Shown: positions 8,587 through 18,014, counted from the stretch's first letter. The stretch: DNA of 64,000 nucleotides from Sporosarcina cyprini (GCF_022048975.1 NZ_JAKMHX010000021.1:1-64000); one strand, 5' to 3'. The notes: generated by a model from the letters alone, not told the origin. Program-made: numbers and translations.

Positions 8587-9525
8587 ATGAAACGATTGAT
8601 ACAATGGATCAGTTTAACTTTAGTTGCTGCTATATTACTTTCCGCATGTGGAAGTGAGAAGGAAAAAGCAAAGGATCCCAATGCACCTTTGAAAGTTGTT
8701 ACATCCTTCACCATCATCGCCGATATGGCACGTGAAATCGGCGGCGATCTCGTAGAAGTCCATAACTTAGTTCCAACTGGCACAGATCCGCATGAATATG
8801 AACCCTTGCCTAATGATATCAAGGCAGCTACAGATGCAGACGTGTTATTTTACAATGGTCTGAACCTGGAGGGCGGCAAAAAGGGTTGGTTTTTCAAAAT
8901 GATCGACACGGTACAACAAAAGGAAGAAAACGTTATCAGTCTCACAGAGCGTGTAGAACCAATGTATCTGACGAATGAAGATGGAAGAGAGGAAGAAATT
9001 AATCCGCATGCTTTCATCGATCCGGCAGTAGGCATTAAAATGGCAGAAGATCTCCGAGATGCGCTCGTTAAAAAACATCCTGCAAAAAGCGAAGAAATCC
9101 AAAAACGCGGCGATGAATACGTGGCACGCTTGAAAGAAATTGATAAGGAATATGAAGAACGGATTCAGGACATTCCCGAAGAAAAAAGAACCCTCGTTAC
9201 AAGCGAGCGCGCGTTCCAATATATGACGTCTCATTACGGCTTGAAGGAAGCGTATATTTGGGAGATCGACACCGAGGAAAACGGTTCCCCTGCCCAAATC
9301 AAATCACTGGTGAATTTTATACATGAACATCAAGTCCCAGTACTTTTCATTGAATCCAATGTAGATCCGCGGCCGATGGAAACCGTCGCCGGTGAAACAG
9401 GGGTGCGCATTGCGGAAAAACGAATCTATTCCGATGAAATCGGCCAGCCTGGCGATGAAGTGGACACGTACGTAAAATATTTGAACTATAATATTAACCT
9501 TATTCATGATGAACTGAGCAAATAA
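8587..9525 (+). CDS. mntC: Manganese-binding lipoprotein (cluster A-I solute-binding protein)
   Basis: A 312-residue lipoprotein with lipobox LSAC (Cys21). Probable metal ligands are His in TDPHEYEPL (about residue 64), His in INPHAFIDP (about residue 140), a Glu in the TSERAFQYMTSHYGL region and a C-terminal Asp. The AYIWEIDTEENGSP segment closely matches MntC/PsaA manganese proteins. There is no His-rich loop of the kind common in zinc-specific ZnuA. AGGAAGGAG precedes the ATG. It captures the metal at the outer membrane face and hands it to the permease. The operon ends at the hairpin at 9527. Confidence 0.92.
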   Translation: MKRLIQWISLTLVAAILLSACGSEKEKAKDPNAPLKVVTSFTIIADMAREIGGDLVEVHNLVPTGTDPHEYEPLPNDIKAATDADVLFYNGLNLEGGKKGWFFKMIDTVQQKEENVISLTERVEPMYLTNEDGREEEINPHAFIDPAVGIKMAEDLRDALVKKHPAKSEEIQKRGDEYVARLKEIDKEYEERIQDIPEEKRTLVTSERAFQYMTSHYGLKEAYIWEIDTEENGSPAQIKSLVNFIHEHQVPVLFIESNVDPRPMETVAGETGVRIAEKRIYSDEIGQPGDEVDTYVKYLNYNINLIHDELSK

Positions 9526-9526
9526 C

Positions 9527-9572
9527 AACAATACCCGCATACCACCTCATGGGCGCGTATGCGGGTATTGTT
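9527..9572. terminator. Terminator after the mnt operon (likely bidirectional)
   Basis: AACAATACCCGCATAC (9527-9542) pairs perfectly with GTATGCGGGTATTGTT (9557-9572). It lies directly after the lipoprotein stop and before the stop of the convergent GIY-YIG gene. Confidence 0.85.
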
Positions 9573-9577
9573 TGTTC

Positions 9578-9943
9578 TCAAAAAAATACTTTTTCCGTAT
9601 TGTACTTCGCACGGAGAGTATTAATAATATAAGTTTCATAAATCTCGCGTTCCATCGGATCTTCCACAAGGATGACGGAGATTTTATTCACTTCACTCCG
9701 ATGATCTTTAATTGGAGAAACGTTATCCTCCAAGTGTTTTTTCACTCGTTGACGCAGTTTTCGTGCCTTTCCTGCAAAAAGCAATTCGTCCTCCCGGTTA
9801 TAAAAAAGAACGATTCCCCCTTTATCTCGGGGAATTTCATGTAAATCAATAAAACCGCAAATCGGTTTAATTGTTGCTTCACCAGAGTCCTGCTTCCGTT
9901 GTACGATGGTTACATCAGGTTTCGGTATTGTTATGGAAATCAT
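9578..9943 (-). CDS. Small GIY-YIG-like nuclease-domain protein (UvrC N-domain type)
   Basis: A 121-residue protein. The middle segment GGIVLFYNREDELLFAGKA, then KLRQRVKKHL, matches the GIY...YIG core and its conserved Arg helix. A downstream Glu in EREIYETYIIN fits the metal-binding position. The second motif is degenerate (FAG in place of YIG). Short UvrC-like proteins of this size occur in Bacillales (B. subtilis YurQ is similar in kind). The substrate is unknown. The gene stands alone, convergent with the mnt operon. Confidence 0.7.
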   Translation of the reverse strand: MISITIPKPDVTIVQRKQDSGEATIKPICGFIDLHEIPRDKGGIVLFYNREDELLFAGKARKLRQRVKKHLEDNVSPIKDHRSEVNKISVILVEDPMEREIYETYIINTLRAKYNTEKVFF

Positions 9944-10013
9944 TTGTCCACTTCCTATCCTTTTCTAAACATCTATCTTACCATATCATGCCCCATCCGG
10001 ACGTTTTTTCACC

Positions 10014-10850
10014 TTATTGTTCTAAGAAACTCCTCATGGCCCGGCTAAACTCAGCCGCTTCTTCGAATGGTTCTAAATTCGATAGCATACCAATAATGAC
10101 AGGCTTTCTGATTGCTTCCTTCATCAACTCTTCCTCAATCACCTCGAGACTGATTGTCATATCGGCATTTGCACTGTCTCGTTTTAATTTATGCAACCAG
10201 CTTGCGAGATCTGTCTGCGTGACAGTTGCGGAGGAACAACCCGTTTGAAAACCAAAAATCGACTCTTTGTCCAATAGTGGCTCCTTAAGGCCGGCCACGA
10301 CCGAATCGATCCGCGCCACCAGATAATCGGCAAGCTTTTTATAATCAAGTTCCACTCTCGTCATAATGATAATTTCAATATATCCTTTCGTCATGCCGCT
10401 GACGATGACAAAAAGATCGGGAAGATGAGCGCTGATTGCCTGACCATAGCGTTCCACAAATAAAGCTTCCTGTAATTCGAAGGCTTTCCGGCGCAGCCGG
10501 CTGAGCAGTCTCATCATCTCTTCATTGCCAAGATTGGTCTGTTCTCTCACTTGCATTAAGATAAAATCTTTATATTTCTGAATCTCTTCAAATTGGATGA
10601 CTAAGTATTCACTAAGTCTCTCACGGGAAGTGATTTCTTTATGGAAAACAGTACTGATCCGCTCTACCAGCTTGGATGTAAAATATTCAAAAATAGCGAA
10701 CAGCAGACTTTCTTTTGATTTAAATGTTAGATAGAAGGAGCCTTTGGATATGCCGCAAGCATCCGTGATTTCTTGCACCGATGTCGTATCAAAGCCTTTC
10801 TTCGCAAAGAGCTCGGAAGCCTTTTCAATTATCATTGTTCGTTTATCCAT
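10014..10850 (-). CDS. TetR-family regulator of the adjacent RND pump (YerO-like)
   Basis: A 278-residue protein with an N-terminal TetR helix-turn-helix: KASELFAKKGFDTTSVQEITDACGISKGSFYLTFKSKESLL, about residues 9-50. The long ligand domain has the size of B. subtilis YerO, which sits beside the SwrC/YerP pump. It is divergent from the RND gene, and the 118-bp gap holds a perfect palindrome (10902-10915). It probably represses the pump, and itself, until a ligand binds; this is inferred from the arrangement. Confidence 0.88.
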   Translation of the reverse strand: MDKRTMIIEKASELFAKKGFDTTSVQEITDACGISKGSFYLTFKSKESLLFAIFEYFTSKLVERISTVFHKEITSRERLSEYLVIQFEEIQKYKDFILMQVREQTNLGNEEMMRLLSRLRRKAFELQEALFVERYGQAISAHLPDLFVIVSGMTKGYIEIIIMTRVELDYKKLADYLVARIDSVVAGLKEPLLDKESIFGFQTGCSSATVTQTDLASWLHKLKRDSANADMTISLEVIEEELMKEAIRKPVIIGMLSNLEPFEEAAEFSRAMRSFLEQ

Positions 10851-10901
10851 ATGAATTCCTCCCTATGAATCCCGTAATCTCGCCATTTCAATTGACGTCT
10901 G

Positions 10902-10915
10902 ACTGACCGGTCAGT
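10902..10915. promoter_or_regulatory. TetR-type operator, perfect 14-bp palindrome
   Basis: ACTGACCGGTCAGT is perfectly self-complementary and has the TGACCGGTCA core common in TetR-family operators. It lies between the divergent regulator and RND pump genes, where it can control both. Confidence 0.75.
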
Positions 10916-10968
10916 TATCATGATAAAGTATTAGCGTCAACTCGTCAAAACTAGAAATGGAGGATCTT

Positions 10969-13900
10969 ATGAATTCAATCATCAATTTTGTCATGCGAAA
11001 CAAATTGGCCGTTTGGCTTCTTACTATCATTATAACCGTTGCGGGAATTTATTCGGGAATGAAAATGAAGCTAGAGACGATTCCCGACATAACGGTTCCA
11101 GTGGTCAGCGTAACAACCATCTATCCTGGCGCGACACCTGAACAAGTGATGAATGAAATTTCGGAGCCTCTTGAAAAAACGGTGAAAAATTTAAAAGGCG
11201 TGAAATCCGTAAGCTCCACTTCCTACCAAAATGCCTCTTCCATGCAAATCGAGTATAGTTTCGGAACGGATATGAAGGCTGCTGAAGAAGAGGTCAAAGA
11301 AGTTATCGCCAACTATCAGCTGCCTGATTCTGCGCAAGAACCATCTGTTGGCAGAATTAGCATTAATGCTTTTCCAGTAGTCGCTTTGAGTGTGTCGGAC
11401 AAAAACAAAACGCTTGAGGACCTGACTGCCTTAGTCGAAGATTCCCTTGTGCCTGATTTGGAAGGCATTGATGGCGTTTCCAGCGTGGCCGTATCTGGAC
11501 AGCAAATCGAAGAAGTCGTTTTGACCTTTGACAAGGAAAAGCTAGCAGAAAATAATCTGGATGAAGAAACAGTAAAACAACTGATTAAAGGATCAGACTT
11601 GAAAATGCCGCTCGGTCTGTTCAATTTTAACGGTGAAGAGCAATCCGTCGTTGTCGATGGAAAGCTGACAACCTTATCCGAATTGGAGAATCTCTTGATT
11701 CCTGCAATTCCGAAAGCAACGGGTGCTGCGCAGTCCCCTGCCGGTCAAAGCGGCGCACAAGGAATGCCACCTGCCGCGTCGGCTGGCATCCCGACAGTGA
11801 AGCTTGGAGACATCGCAACAATTAAGCATGTCGGCAAAGCGGAATCGATTTCCCGCATGAACGGGAAAGAAGCCATTGCCATTCAAGTTGTCAAATCACA
11901 GGATGCCAATACAGTAACTGTCGTCAATGCAGTGAAAGATATGACGGCTTCCTTCGAAGAGGAACATGACGGACTCTCCATCTCTGTCTCATTAGATCAG
12001 GGGGAACCGATCGAACAATCCGTAGAAACAATGCTAAGCAAAGCATTGTTCGGAGCGCTTTTCGCAGTCATCATTATTATGCTGTTCTTGCGCAATTTCC
12101 GATCTACCATTATTTCAATCATCTCAATTCCAATGTCTTTGCTGATTGCAGTGCTTTTATTGAAAGAACTTGATATTACATTAAATATGATGACACTTGG
12201 TGCGATGACGGTCGCCATTGGCCGAGTCATTGATGACTCCATCGTAGTAGTTGAAAATATTTATCGGCGTATGCATCTTTCAACTGAAAAACTGCAAGGC
12301 CGTGATTTGATTCGAGAAGCTACAAAAGAAATGTTTAAGCCGATTGCATCCTCCACACTTGTCACCGTAGCAGTATTCCTGCCGCTCGGTCTAGTCGGAG
12401 GCATGGTGGGAGAATTGTTCTTGCCGTTTGCGCTTACCATTGTATTTTCATTATTAGCGTCACTTCTCGTTGCGATCACCATTGTGCCAATGCTCGCTCA
12501 TACTTTATTCAGCAAGCAATTGCATGGCAATGCAGGTGTCCATAAAGAACAACATGGGAAAATGGCGAATGGGTACCGGAAAATCCTGAACTGGACTTTG
12601 GATCATAAATTGATCACGGTTATCCTCTCCTTGGCTCTTCTAGGTGGCAGTCTATTTTTAGTCCCGCATGTCGGGGTCAGTATGTTGCCGGATGAGGAAC
12701 AGAAAATGATGTACATTACGTATACGCCTGAACCAGGTGAACCATTGGAGACTGTCAATGACAATACCGTCCAAGCGGAGAATTACCTGTTAGGATTGAA
12801 GAACGTGGAAAGCGTGCAAGTTTCCGTTGGCGGCGAAAACCCGATGGCACCCGGCGCCTCAAATGGTGCGCTTATGTTCGTGAATTTTAATTCAGACACA
12901 CCGGATTTCGACAAAGTAAAAGAGAAAACAATGAATGAGCTGAATAAGCTTTCTGTGAAAGGCGAATGGAAATCACAGGACTTCGGAGTAAGCGGCTCCA
13001 GCAATCAATTGAGCTACTATGTATACGGAGATCGACTTGATGAAATTGAACCTGTTGTCAACGACATCGAATCGATTCTTTCCTCAACTAAAGACTTGAA
13101 AAATACGAAAACAAGCATGTCTCGCACCTATAAGGAATACACATTGGTCGCTGATCAGGAAAAACTGACCCAATATGGATTGACGACAGCTCAGATCGGT
13201 ATGATTTTATATCCGAATAAACAACAGCAAGTTATTACGAAATTGGAAGACGGCAGAAAGTCGATCAATGTTCTCGTCGATGATGCCAAGAAAGAACATA
13301 AAACAATCCAAGAACTGCTCGATGAAAAAATTCAGACGCCATTTGGAATGGAAATTCCTATTTCGGACGTCGTTGAATTGAAGGAAGGAACCACTTCGGA
13401 TACCGTTTCCCGCCGAGACGGCAAATTATTCGCCAGCGTATCAGCAGAAATCGTCACGAAGGATGTATCCAAAGTATCCAAAAGTGTAAGTGAAAAAGTC
13501 GATAAGTTAGAAATGCCTTCGACTGTCAAAATCAAGACAGCCGGCGTCACAGAGGATATTACGGAAGCCTTCACGCAGCTTGGGCTGGCTATGCTAGCTG
13601 CGATTGCAATCGTGTACCTCATCCTTGTTATTACATTCGGAGGCGGATTAGCACCATTCGCTATTCTCTTCTCCTTACCGTTTACAGTGATTGGCGCCTT
13701 GGTCGGATTATTGATTGGAGGAGAAACGATCAGTGTTTCCGCAATGATTGGAATGCTCATGCTGATTGGTATCGTTGTAACGAATGCCATTGTGTTAATT
13801 GACAGAGTGATTAACAAAGAAAAAGAAGGGTTGCCTACCCGGGAGGCACTTCTTGAAGCAGGAGCTACAAGACTGCGTCCAATCTTAATGACCGCCTTAG

Positions 13901-14079
13901 CTACAATCGGCGCATTAATCCCACTTGCTATTGGCGCCGAGGGAAGCGGTCTCATTTCAAAAGGACTCGGCATCACAGTTATTGGTGGATTAACAAGCTC
14001 CACACTGCTCACACTCATTTTTGTACCAGTCGTCTTTGAGTTTGTTGGCAAGTTCCGCAGAAAAAAGGTTAGAAACTGA
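10969..14079 (+). CDS. swrC: RND-family efflux pump (SwrC/YerP-like, AcrB superfamily)
   Basis: A 1036-residue RND transporter. An N-terminal membrane helix is followed by a large extracytoplasmic domain starting PDITVPVVSVTTIYPGATPEQV. Helices 2-6 contain the family block GAMTVAIGRVIDDSIVVVENIYRR (about residue 407), and the domain pattern repeats in the C-terminal half, ending AMIGMLMLIGIVVTNAIVLID. The closest known relative is B. subtilis SwrC, implicated in surfactin self-resistance and swarming. GGAGG lies before the ATG at 10969. No membrane-fusion partner is adjacent, as is usual for Gram-positive RND pumps. Regulation is probably by the divergent TetR protein. Confidence 0.92.
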   Translation: MNSIINFVMRNKLAVWLLTIIITVAGIYSGMKMKLETIPDITVPVVSVTTIYPGATPEQVMNEISEPLEKTVKNLKGVKSVSSTSYQNASSMQIEYSFGTDMKAAEEEVKEVIANYQLPDSAQEPSVGRISINAFPVVALSVSDKNKTLEDLTALVEDSLVPDLEGIDGVSSVAVSGQQIEEVVLTFDKEKLAENNLDEETVKQLIKGSDLKMPLGLFNFNGEEQSVVVDGKLTTLSELENLLIPAIPKATGAAQSPAGQSGAQGMPPAASAGIPTVKLGDIATIKHVGKAESISRMNGKEAIAIQVVKSQDANTVTVVNAVKDMTASFEEEHDGLSISVSLDQGEPIEQSVETMLSKALFGALFAVIIIMLFLRNFRSTIISIISIPMSLLIAVLLLKELDITLNMMTLGAMTVAIGRVIDDSIVVVENIYRRMHLSTEKLQGRDLIREATKEMFKPIASSTLVTVAVFLPLGLVGGMVGELFLPFALTIVFSLLASLLVAITIVPMLAHTLFSKQLHGNAGVHKEQHGKMANGYRKILNWTLDHKLITVILSLALLGGSLFLVPHVGVSMLPDEEQKMMYITYTPEPGEPLETVNDNTVQAENYLLGLKNVESVQVSVGGENPMAPGASNGALMFVNFNSDTPDFDKVKEKTMNELNKLSVKGEWKSQDFGVSGSSNQLSYYVYGDRLDEIEPVVNDIESILSSTKDLKNTKTSMSRTYKEYTLVADQEKLTQYGLTTAQIGMILYPNKQQQVITKLEDGRKSINVLVDDAKKEHKTIQELLDEKIQTPFGMEIPISDVVELKEGTTSDTVSRRDGKLFASVSAEIVTKDVSKVSKSVSEKVDKLEMPSTVKIKTAGVTEDITEAFTQLGLAMLAAIAIVYLILVITFGGGLAPFAILFSLPFTVIGALVGLLIGGETISVSAMIGMLMLIGIVVTNAIVLIDRVINKEKEGLPTREALLEAGATRLRPILMTALATIGALIPLAIGAEGSGLISKGLGITVIGGLTSSTLLTLIFVPVVFEFVGKFRRKKVRN

Positions 14080-14091
14080 ATCCATTGAATG

Positions 14092-14126
14092 AACCGCCTG
14101 CCGTCAACGACGACAGGCGGTTTTTG
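14092..14126 (+). terminator. Rho-independent terminator of the RND pump gene
   Basis: AACCGCCTG (14092-14100) pairs with CAGGCGGTT (14114-14122), followed by T residues, 13 bp after the pump stop. Confidence 0.9.
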
Positions 14127-14232
14127 TCATGATGGCACAGGAACCCCGAGCCTCTTAGCCAGTGTCATTCATTCCGGCCCTTTTCATATACTGTATGACT
14201 CGGTTAGAGTGAGAAGGGAGCTGAGCCTCGGA

Positions 14233-14847
14233 GTGGACCAACCTGTAACGGTCATATCCAGAAAGATGGATTTGGATTCAGATAAAATCATGATTGCGTA
14301 TCCAGTCATTATCCAAATGGAAGATGCCGTCATTCAACGGAAAATTAATTTCGCCATTATTTCTGTCTATAATGATTTACTCATCGAACAAAATTTTTAT
14401 AATGAAGATTTAGTCGAACTGATTGGATATTTTGAAGTGAAGACTAATGAACGAGGCATTCTGAGCCTTAATTTAATTGTCTATTCGTACACGGGGGGCG
14501 CACATGGAATAACCATTGTAAAATCATTAACGTTTGCTACTAAAACAGGAGAGCTTTATAAATTACAGGATTTGTTCAAAAGCGGCAGCAATTATGTAGA
14601 GGTTATTTCCGATATCATACGTCAACGGATTGATGACTGGGACATTACGATACTTGATCCGCCCTTTAAGAAGATTCGGCCGAATCAGGATTACTACCTG
14701 GCAGACACGTCGATCGTCATCTACTTTCAGCTCTATGAAATTTCGCCTTACGCGCAGGGCTTCCCATACTTCCCGATACCACTCAAAGATTTGGAGAAAG
14801 TGATAGCCCCGGATGGTCCATTAGCCAAATTAATAACTTTCACGTAA
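14233..14847 (+). CDS. DUF3298-domain protein (RsiV C-domain-like), start uncertain
   Basis: About 204 residues. The C-terminal half matches the DUF3298 pattern found in RsiV-type proteins: SYTGGAHGI, a lysozyme/PdaC-like fold, and FQLYEISPYAQGFPYFPIPL near the end. No signal peptide or membrane segment is visible in the frame, unlike RsiV. The frame is open from 14089, but that ATG lies inside the terminator of the preceding gene. I therefore use the GTG at 14233, behind AGAAGGGAG; the ATG at 14266 is another option. The function is unknown. Confidence 0.6.
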   Translation: MDQPVTVISRKMDLDSDKIMIAYPVIIQMEDAVIQRKINFAIISVYNDLLIEQNFYNEDLVELIGYFEVKTNERGILSLNLIVYSYTGGAHGITIVKSLTFATKTGELYKLQDLFKSGSNYVEVISDIIRQRIDDWDITILDPPFKKIRPNQDYYLADTSIVIYFQLYEISPYAQGFPYFPIPLKDLEKVIAPDGPLAKLITFT

Positions 14848-14849
14848 AT

Positions 14850-14897
14850 AAAGCTGTCATCCGACTCGTAAAACACCGAGTGGATTGACAGCTTTTA
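14850..14897. terminator. Bidirectional terminator between DUF3298 and TIMP-like genes
   Basis: AAGCTGTCATCC...CTCG pairs with CGAG...GGATTGACAGCTT, with A residues on the left and T residues on the right. It serves the two convergent genes. Confidence 0.85.
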
Positions 14898-14909
14898 CAT
14901 TAGTGTTTC

Positions 14910-15461
14910 CTATTTCTTTTTCCGAGAATAGATGGTGATCACAATTAGGATTAAAAGTACACAAGAAATGGCCACTTTCCATCCTGCATCCATTGTTTTG
15001 TTACCAACAGATGTCGTTTCATTAGATTGCTCAATAATCTTTCCGCTCCCTAATTCCGACAGCTCCTCGGACGCATCGGCAAGGCTAGCTGTCCTGTGGC
15101 AGATGCCTGTCGCCAACGTATTCTTCCCGTACATTTCATTGACTGTCGCAAAGACAAGATAGGATTCCCCCTCTACGAACGGAAAGCCACAATCCCCATC
15201 ATCCAAACCTGTTCTAATTTCGATCTTGCCCGTTTCTTCGCCTTTCCATATTTCATTCACTTGAAACGTAACCGTTTTTCCTCGATTCCAGCTTTTCGTA
15301 CTCTCTGTTATCCCCACTACCTTACCGCTAAACACCGCCTTGGCTTCCTCCAAAGCTTGATCAACAGGCGGAGGCATGACGCAGGAGCAAGCGGATACCT
15401 CTTCTGGTTTACTCCATACAAGGAAAAACAGAAGTAACAATAACATCCCAATCCTTTTCAT
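14910..15461 (-). CDS. Secreted TIMP/netrin-like protein, C-terminally membrane anchored
   Basis: A 183-residue protein with a signal peptide (MKRIGMLLLLLFFLVWSKPE) ending in VSA and a mature N-terminus CSCVMPPP. Later Cys residues include DDGDCGFPF and ATGICHR. The C-terminus is a membrane helix followed by RKKK. Animal TIMPs also start their mature form with a C-x-C (for example CTCVPPHP), and the N-terminal Cys chelates the protease zinc. Bacterial homologues exist, with unknown targets. The ATG at 15461 is preferred over a GTG nine bases upstream. A role as an inhibitor is inferred only. Confidence 0.75.
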   Translation of the reverse strand: MKRIGMLLLLLFFLVWSKPEEVSACSCVMPPPVDQALEEAKAVFSGKVVGITESTKSWNRGKTVTFQVNEIWKGEETGKIEIRTGLDDGDCGFPFVEGESYLVFATVNEMYGKNTLATGICHRTASLADASEELSELGSGKIIEQSNETTSVGNKTMDAGWKVAISCVLLILIVITIYSRKKK

Positions 15462-15522
15462 ATCTACCACTTCCCCATTTATCCAAGTAGACGGCCGGGA
15501 ACTTATAATGTTACGGGGAAAT

Positions 15523-16245
15523 TTACAAATCCTCTCTCAGCTCTTGATCGGCCTGAGCGAGCACGACTCCAATATCTGTGTCGTGAATGACCAAGTCTGC
15601 GTAATGATCGAATAAAGTTGGTTCCCTATTCACAATGACCAGCTTGGCTCCTTGTTCTTTTGCCAGTAATGGGAACTGGTTGGCAGGCGTAACAGTTAAG
15701 GATGATCCAAGAACAATAAACAGTTCACACTTCTCCGCTTCGTGTAGAGCTTTGGCAAAAGTATTTTCTGGCAACATTTCGCCGAACAAAACAACGGACG
15801 GCCGCAGTGTGCCTCCGCACGGGCAATAATATTGCTCTTCTGAATACCGATCATTCCCATAAACCTTGCCGCATGTTTGACAATGCACTTTTTGAAGAGT
15901 TCCGTGCAGTTCCATGCTATTTACAGTTCCCGCATCAGTATGAAATCCATCCACATTTTGCGTAATGACTCCTTGAATCAGCCCTTTCCTTTCCCAATCC
16001 GCTAAGATGAAATGACCTGCATGCGGTTTGCAATCTTGGACGCCCAATACACGATGCCGATAAAAGCGGAAAAACTGCTCCACATTTTGATTCAAGGCCT
16101 CTGTGCTGGCGACTCTGCTTGGATCCTCCTGTTCCCATAAGCCAGAATTTGCTGAACGAAAATCAGGCAACCCACTTTCTGTAGACATACCGGCGCCAGT
16201 AAAAACAATTGTATGTTTTGAATTACGGATTAAACTTGCAAGCAT
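15523..16245 (-). CDS. NAD-dependent deacylase, Sir2 family (sirtuin)
   Basis: A 240-residue single-domain sirtuin with every family motif: GAGMSTESGLPDFRS (about residue 17), TQNVDGFH, catalytic His in ELHGT, the zinc ribbon CQTCGKVY...CPCGG, and LGSSLTV. It removes acyl groups from protein lysines using NAD+. The second zinc pair is CPC, not C-x2-C, as in some bacterial sirtuins. There is no obvious operon partner. Confidence 0.95.
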   Translation of the reverse strand: MLASLIRNSKHTIVFTGAGMSTESGLPDFRSANSGLWEQEDPSRVASTEALNQNVEQFFRFYRHRVLGVQDCKPHAGHFILADWERKGLIQGVITQNVDGFHTDAGTVNSMELHGTLQKVHCQTCGKVYGNDRYSEEQYYCPCGGTLRPSVVLFGEMLPENTFAKALHEAEKCELFIVLGSSLTVTPANQFPLLAKEQGAKLVIVNREPTLFDHYADLVIHDTDIGVVLAQADQELREDL

Positions 16246-16462
16246 TATTATTCATCCTCCTTTTATATTTTAACAATAAATGGAATGTATTTAGCTGTTC
16301 TATTTCCCAGGAAATTATTAAACCATTTTAAATCGAAATGAAAATAAACACATTTATTCAATTTCACCTTGCTACTACTAGTAAAATTTGATTTATAACT
16401 TTTCAAAGCAGCGAATTTCCAAATTATGACCTTGCATTATACTTGAATTCCTTTTACAATCA

Positions 16463-16480
16463 ATTGAATAAAAATACAAC
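16463..16480 (+). promoter_or_regulatory. ArgR/AhrC-like box upstream of the YfcC transporter
   Basis: ATTGAATAAAAATACAAC fits the ARG-box pattern (TGAATwwwwATTCA) with one deviation. A further half site, AATGAATAAA, follows at 16483. A looser copy, TGAAAATAAA...TTTATTCA, lies at about 16338-16360. Together they suggest arginine-responsive control. Confidence 0.5.
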
Positions 16481-16506
16481 AAAATGAATAAAGAGGAGTA
16501 TGTAAC

Positions 16507-17931
16507 ATGCAGAAACAGACATCCGAGTACAGTCATCCAAACGCAGCTCAATCTAAAAAGAAACCTCTCCATATTAATGCATTCGTCTTATTATTCTTTG
16601 TCGTTCTCCTATCTGCCGTTTTGACATACATCATGCCGGCTGGTGAATACGATCGGGTAGAAAAGGACGGACGGACTCTTGTCGTACCGGATTCATTTCA
16701 CTGGGCCGAATCATCTCCCGTCGGTTTCTTCCATGCTTTTACAAGCTTTCATGAAGGGATGGTCAATGCAGCAGGCATTATTTTCTTCGTCCTCATTATC
16801 GGCGGGTCTTTTGGTATTCTAAAAGCAACCGGTGCGTTGGACGCCTTGATTGTAAGCTTAACTAGAAAACTTGGCAAACGCGAATTATTACTTATTCCCG
16901 TCTTGATGCTCTTTTTTGGAGCCGGCGGTACCTTAATGGGCATGGCGGAAGAAACGATTGTCTATATCGCGATCGTCACGCCGCTTGCCATTGCACTCGG
17001 ATTTGACGCAATTGTCGGTTTCGCTATTGTATCAGTCGGTGCCAATATTGGCTTCATGAGCGCGGTTTTAAATCCCTTCAATATAGGTGTCGCTCAAAGT
17101 ATAGCCGATCTGCCGACATTCTCCGGAATTGGTCTTCGTATCGTGTTATTCTTCACTTTATACAGTGCTGGCGTGCTTTATGTATTTCGTTATGCCAAGA
17201 AAGTGAAGACCAACCCTGAATTGAAATTTATTGGACAACTCCAAAAGGATACTCACGAAAACGCCGAGAACATGACGAAACTGACGAACCGTCATAAATG
17301 GATACTTTCCCTGTTCTTATTCAACTTTATCATTCTTATTTTTGGTGTTATTAAATTAGGCTGGTATATTACAGAAATCGCTGCACTATTTTTGCTATTT
17401 GGCGTTGTGATCGGTTTAATTGGCAAACTGGGGCCGAATAAGATGGCGGACAGCTTTATTGACGGAGCAAAAGAACTCATTGGCGGTGCTTTAATTATTG
17501 GTTTTGCTCAAGCGATTCTTGTGGTCATTCAAGATGGAAAGTTGATTGACACAATATTGTATTATGCATCTTCCGTGCTGGGTGAGCTGTCCCCTATATT
17601 GAACGCTATCGGAATGTTTGTGGTCCAGCTGTTCCTCAACTTTCTCGTGCCATCCGGAAGCGGCCAAGCTGCTCTCACCATGCCGATATTAGCACCGCTT
17701 TCAGACCTAGTAGGCGTGACAAGACAAACCGCTGTTCTTGCTTTCCAGCTGGGCGATGGCATTTCCAACGCTCTCTTTCCAACATCCGGCGTCCTGCTGG
17801 CAGGCCTTGCTGTTGCTGGAATTCCTTTTACACGGTGGATCAAATGGGTATTTCCCCTCATTTGCATCCAAATTGTGATTGCGATTCTCTTTCTCATCGC
17901 AGCACAACTGATTCACTACGGACCTTTTTAA
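16507..17931 (+). CDS. YfcC-family (DcuC/ArcD-like) amino acid or dicarboxylate transporter
   Basis: A 474-residue protein with about twelve hydrophobic segments. The motif FFGAGGTLMGMAEETIVYI (about residue 137) and the re-entrant LVPSGSGQAALTMPILAPLSDL (about residue 380) are typical of YfcC/AbgT-like carriers, which include arginine-ornithine and peptide exchangers. GAGGAG precedes the ATG. The downstream M20 amidohydrolase suggests that the imported substrate is an N-acyl or amide-linked amino acid hydrolysed inside the cell. The ArgR-like box upstream points to arginine-related metabolism. The substrate is not proven. Confidence 0.88.
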   Translation: MQKQTSEYSHPNAAQSKKKPLHINAFVLLFFVVLLSAVLTYIMPAGEYDRVEKDGRTLVVPDSFHWAESSPVGFFHAFTSFHEGMVNAAGIIFFVLIIGGSFGILKATGALDALIVSLTRKLGKRELLLIPVLMLFFGAGGTLMGMAEETIVYIAIVTPLAIALGFDAIVGFAIVSVGANIGFMSAVLNPFNIGVAQSIADLPTFSGIGLRIVLFFTLYSAGVLYVFRYAKKVKTNPELKFIGQLQKDTHENAENMTKLTNRHKWILSLFLFNFIILIFGVIKLGWYITEIAALFLLFGVVIGLIGKLGPNKMADSFIDGAKELIGGALIIGFAQAILVVIQDGKLIDTILYYASSVLGELSPILNAIGMFVVQLFLNFLVPSGSGQAALTMPILAPLSDLVGVTRQTAVLAFQLGDGISNALFPTSGVLLAGLAVAGIPFTRWIKWVFPLICIQIVIAILFLIAAQLIHYGPF

Positions 17932-18014
17932 TCCGTTATATGAAGTATAATGAAGTACAATGAAAGAAAACAACCATTCAAGCCAAGTTAACAGATTAGA
18001 TGAGGAGCTTTAAC

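Noticed and set aside
11316..14051. Long minus-strand frames opposite the RND pump gene (up to 239 codons)
   Set aside because: The pump has all family motifs on the plus strand; the antisense frames have no ribosome sites and reflect codon bias.
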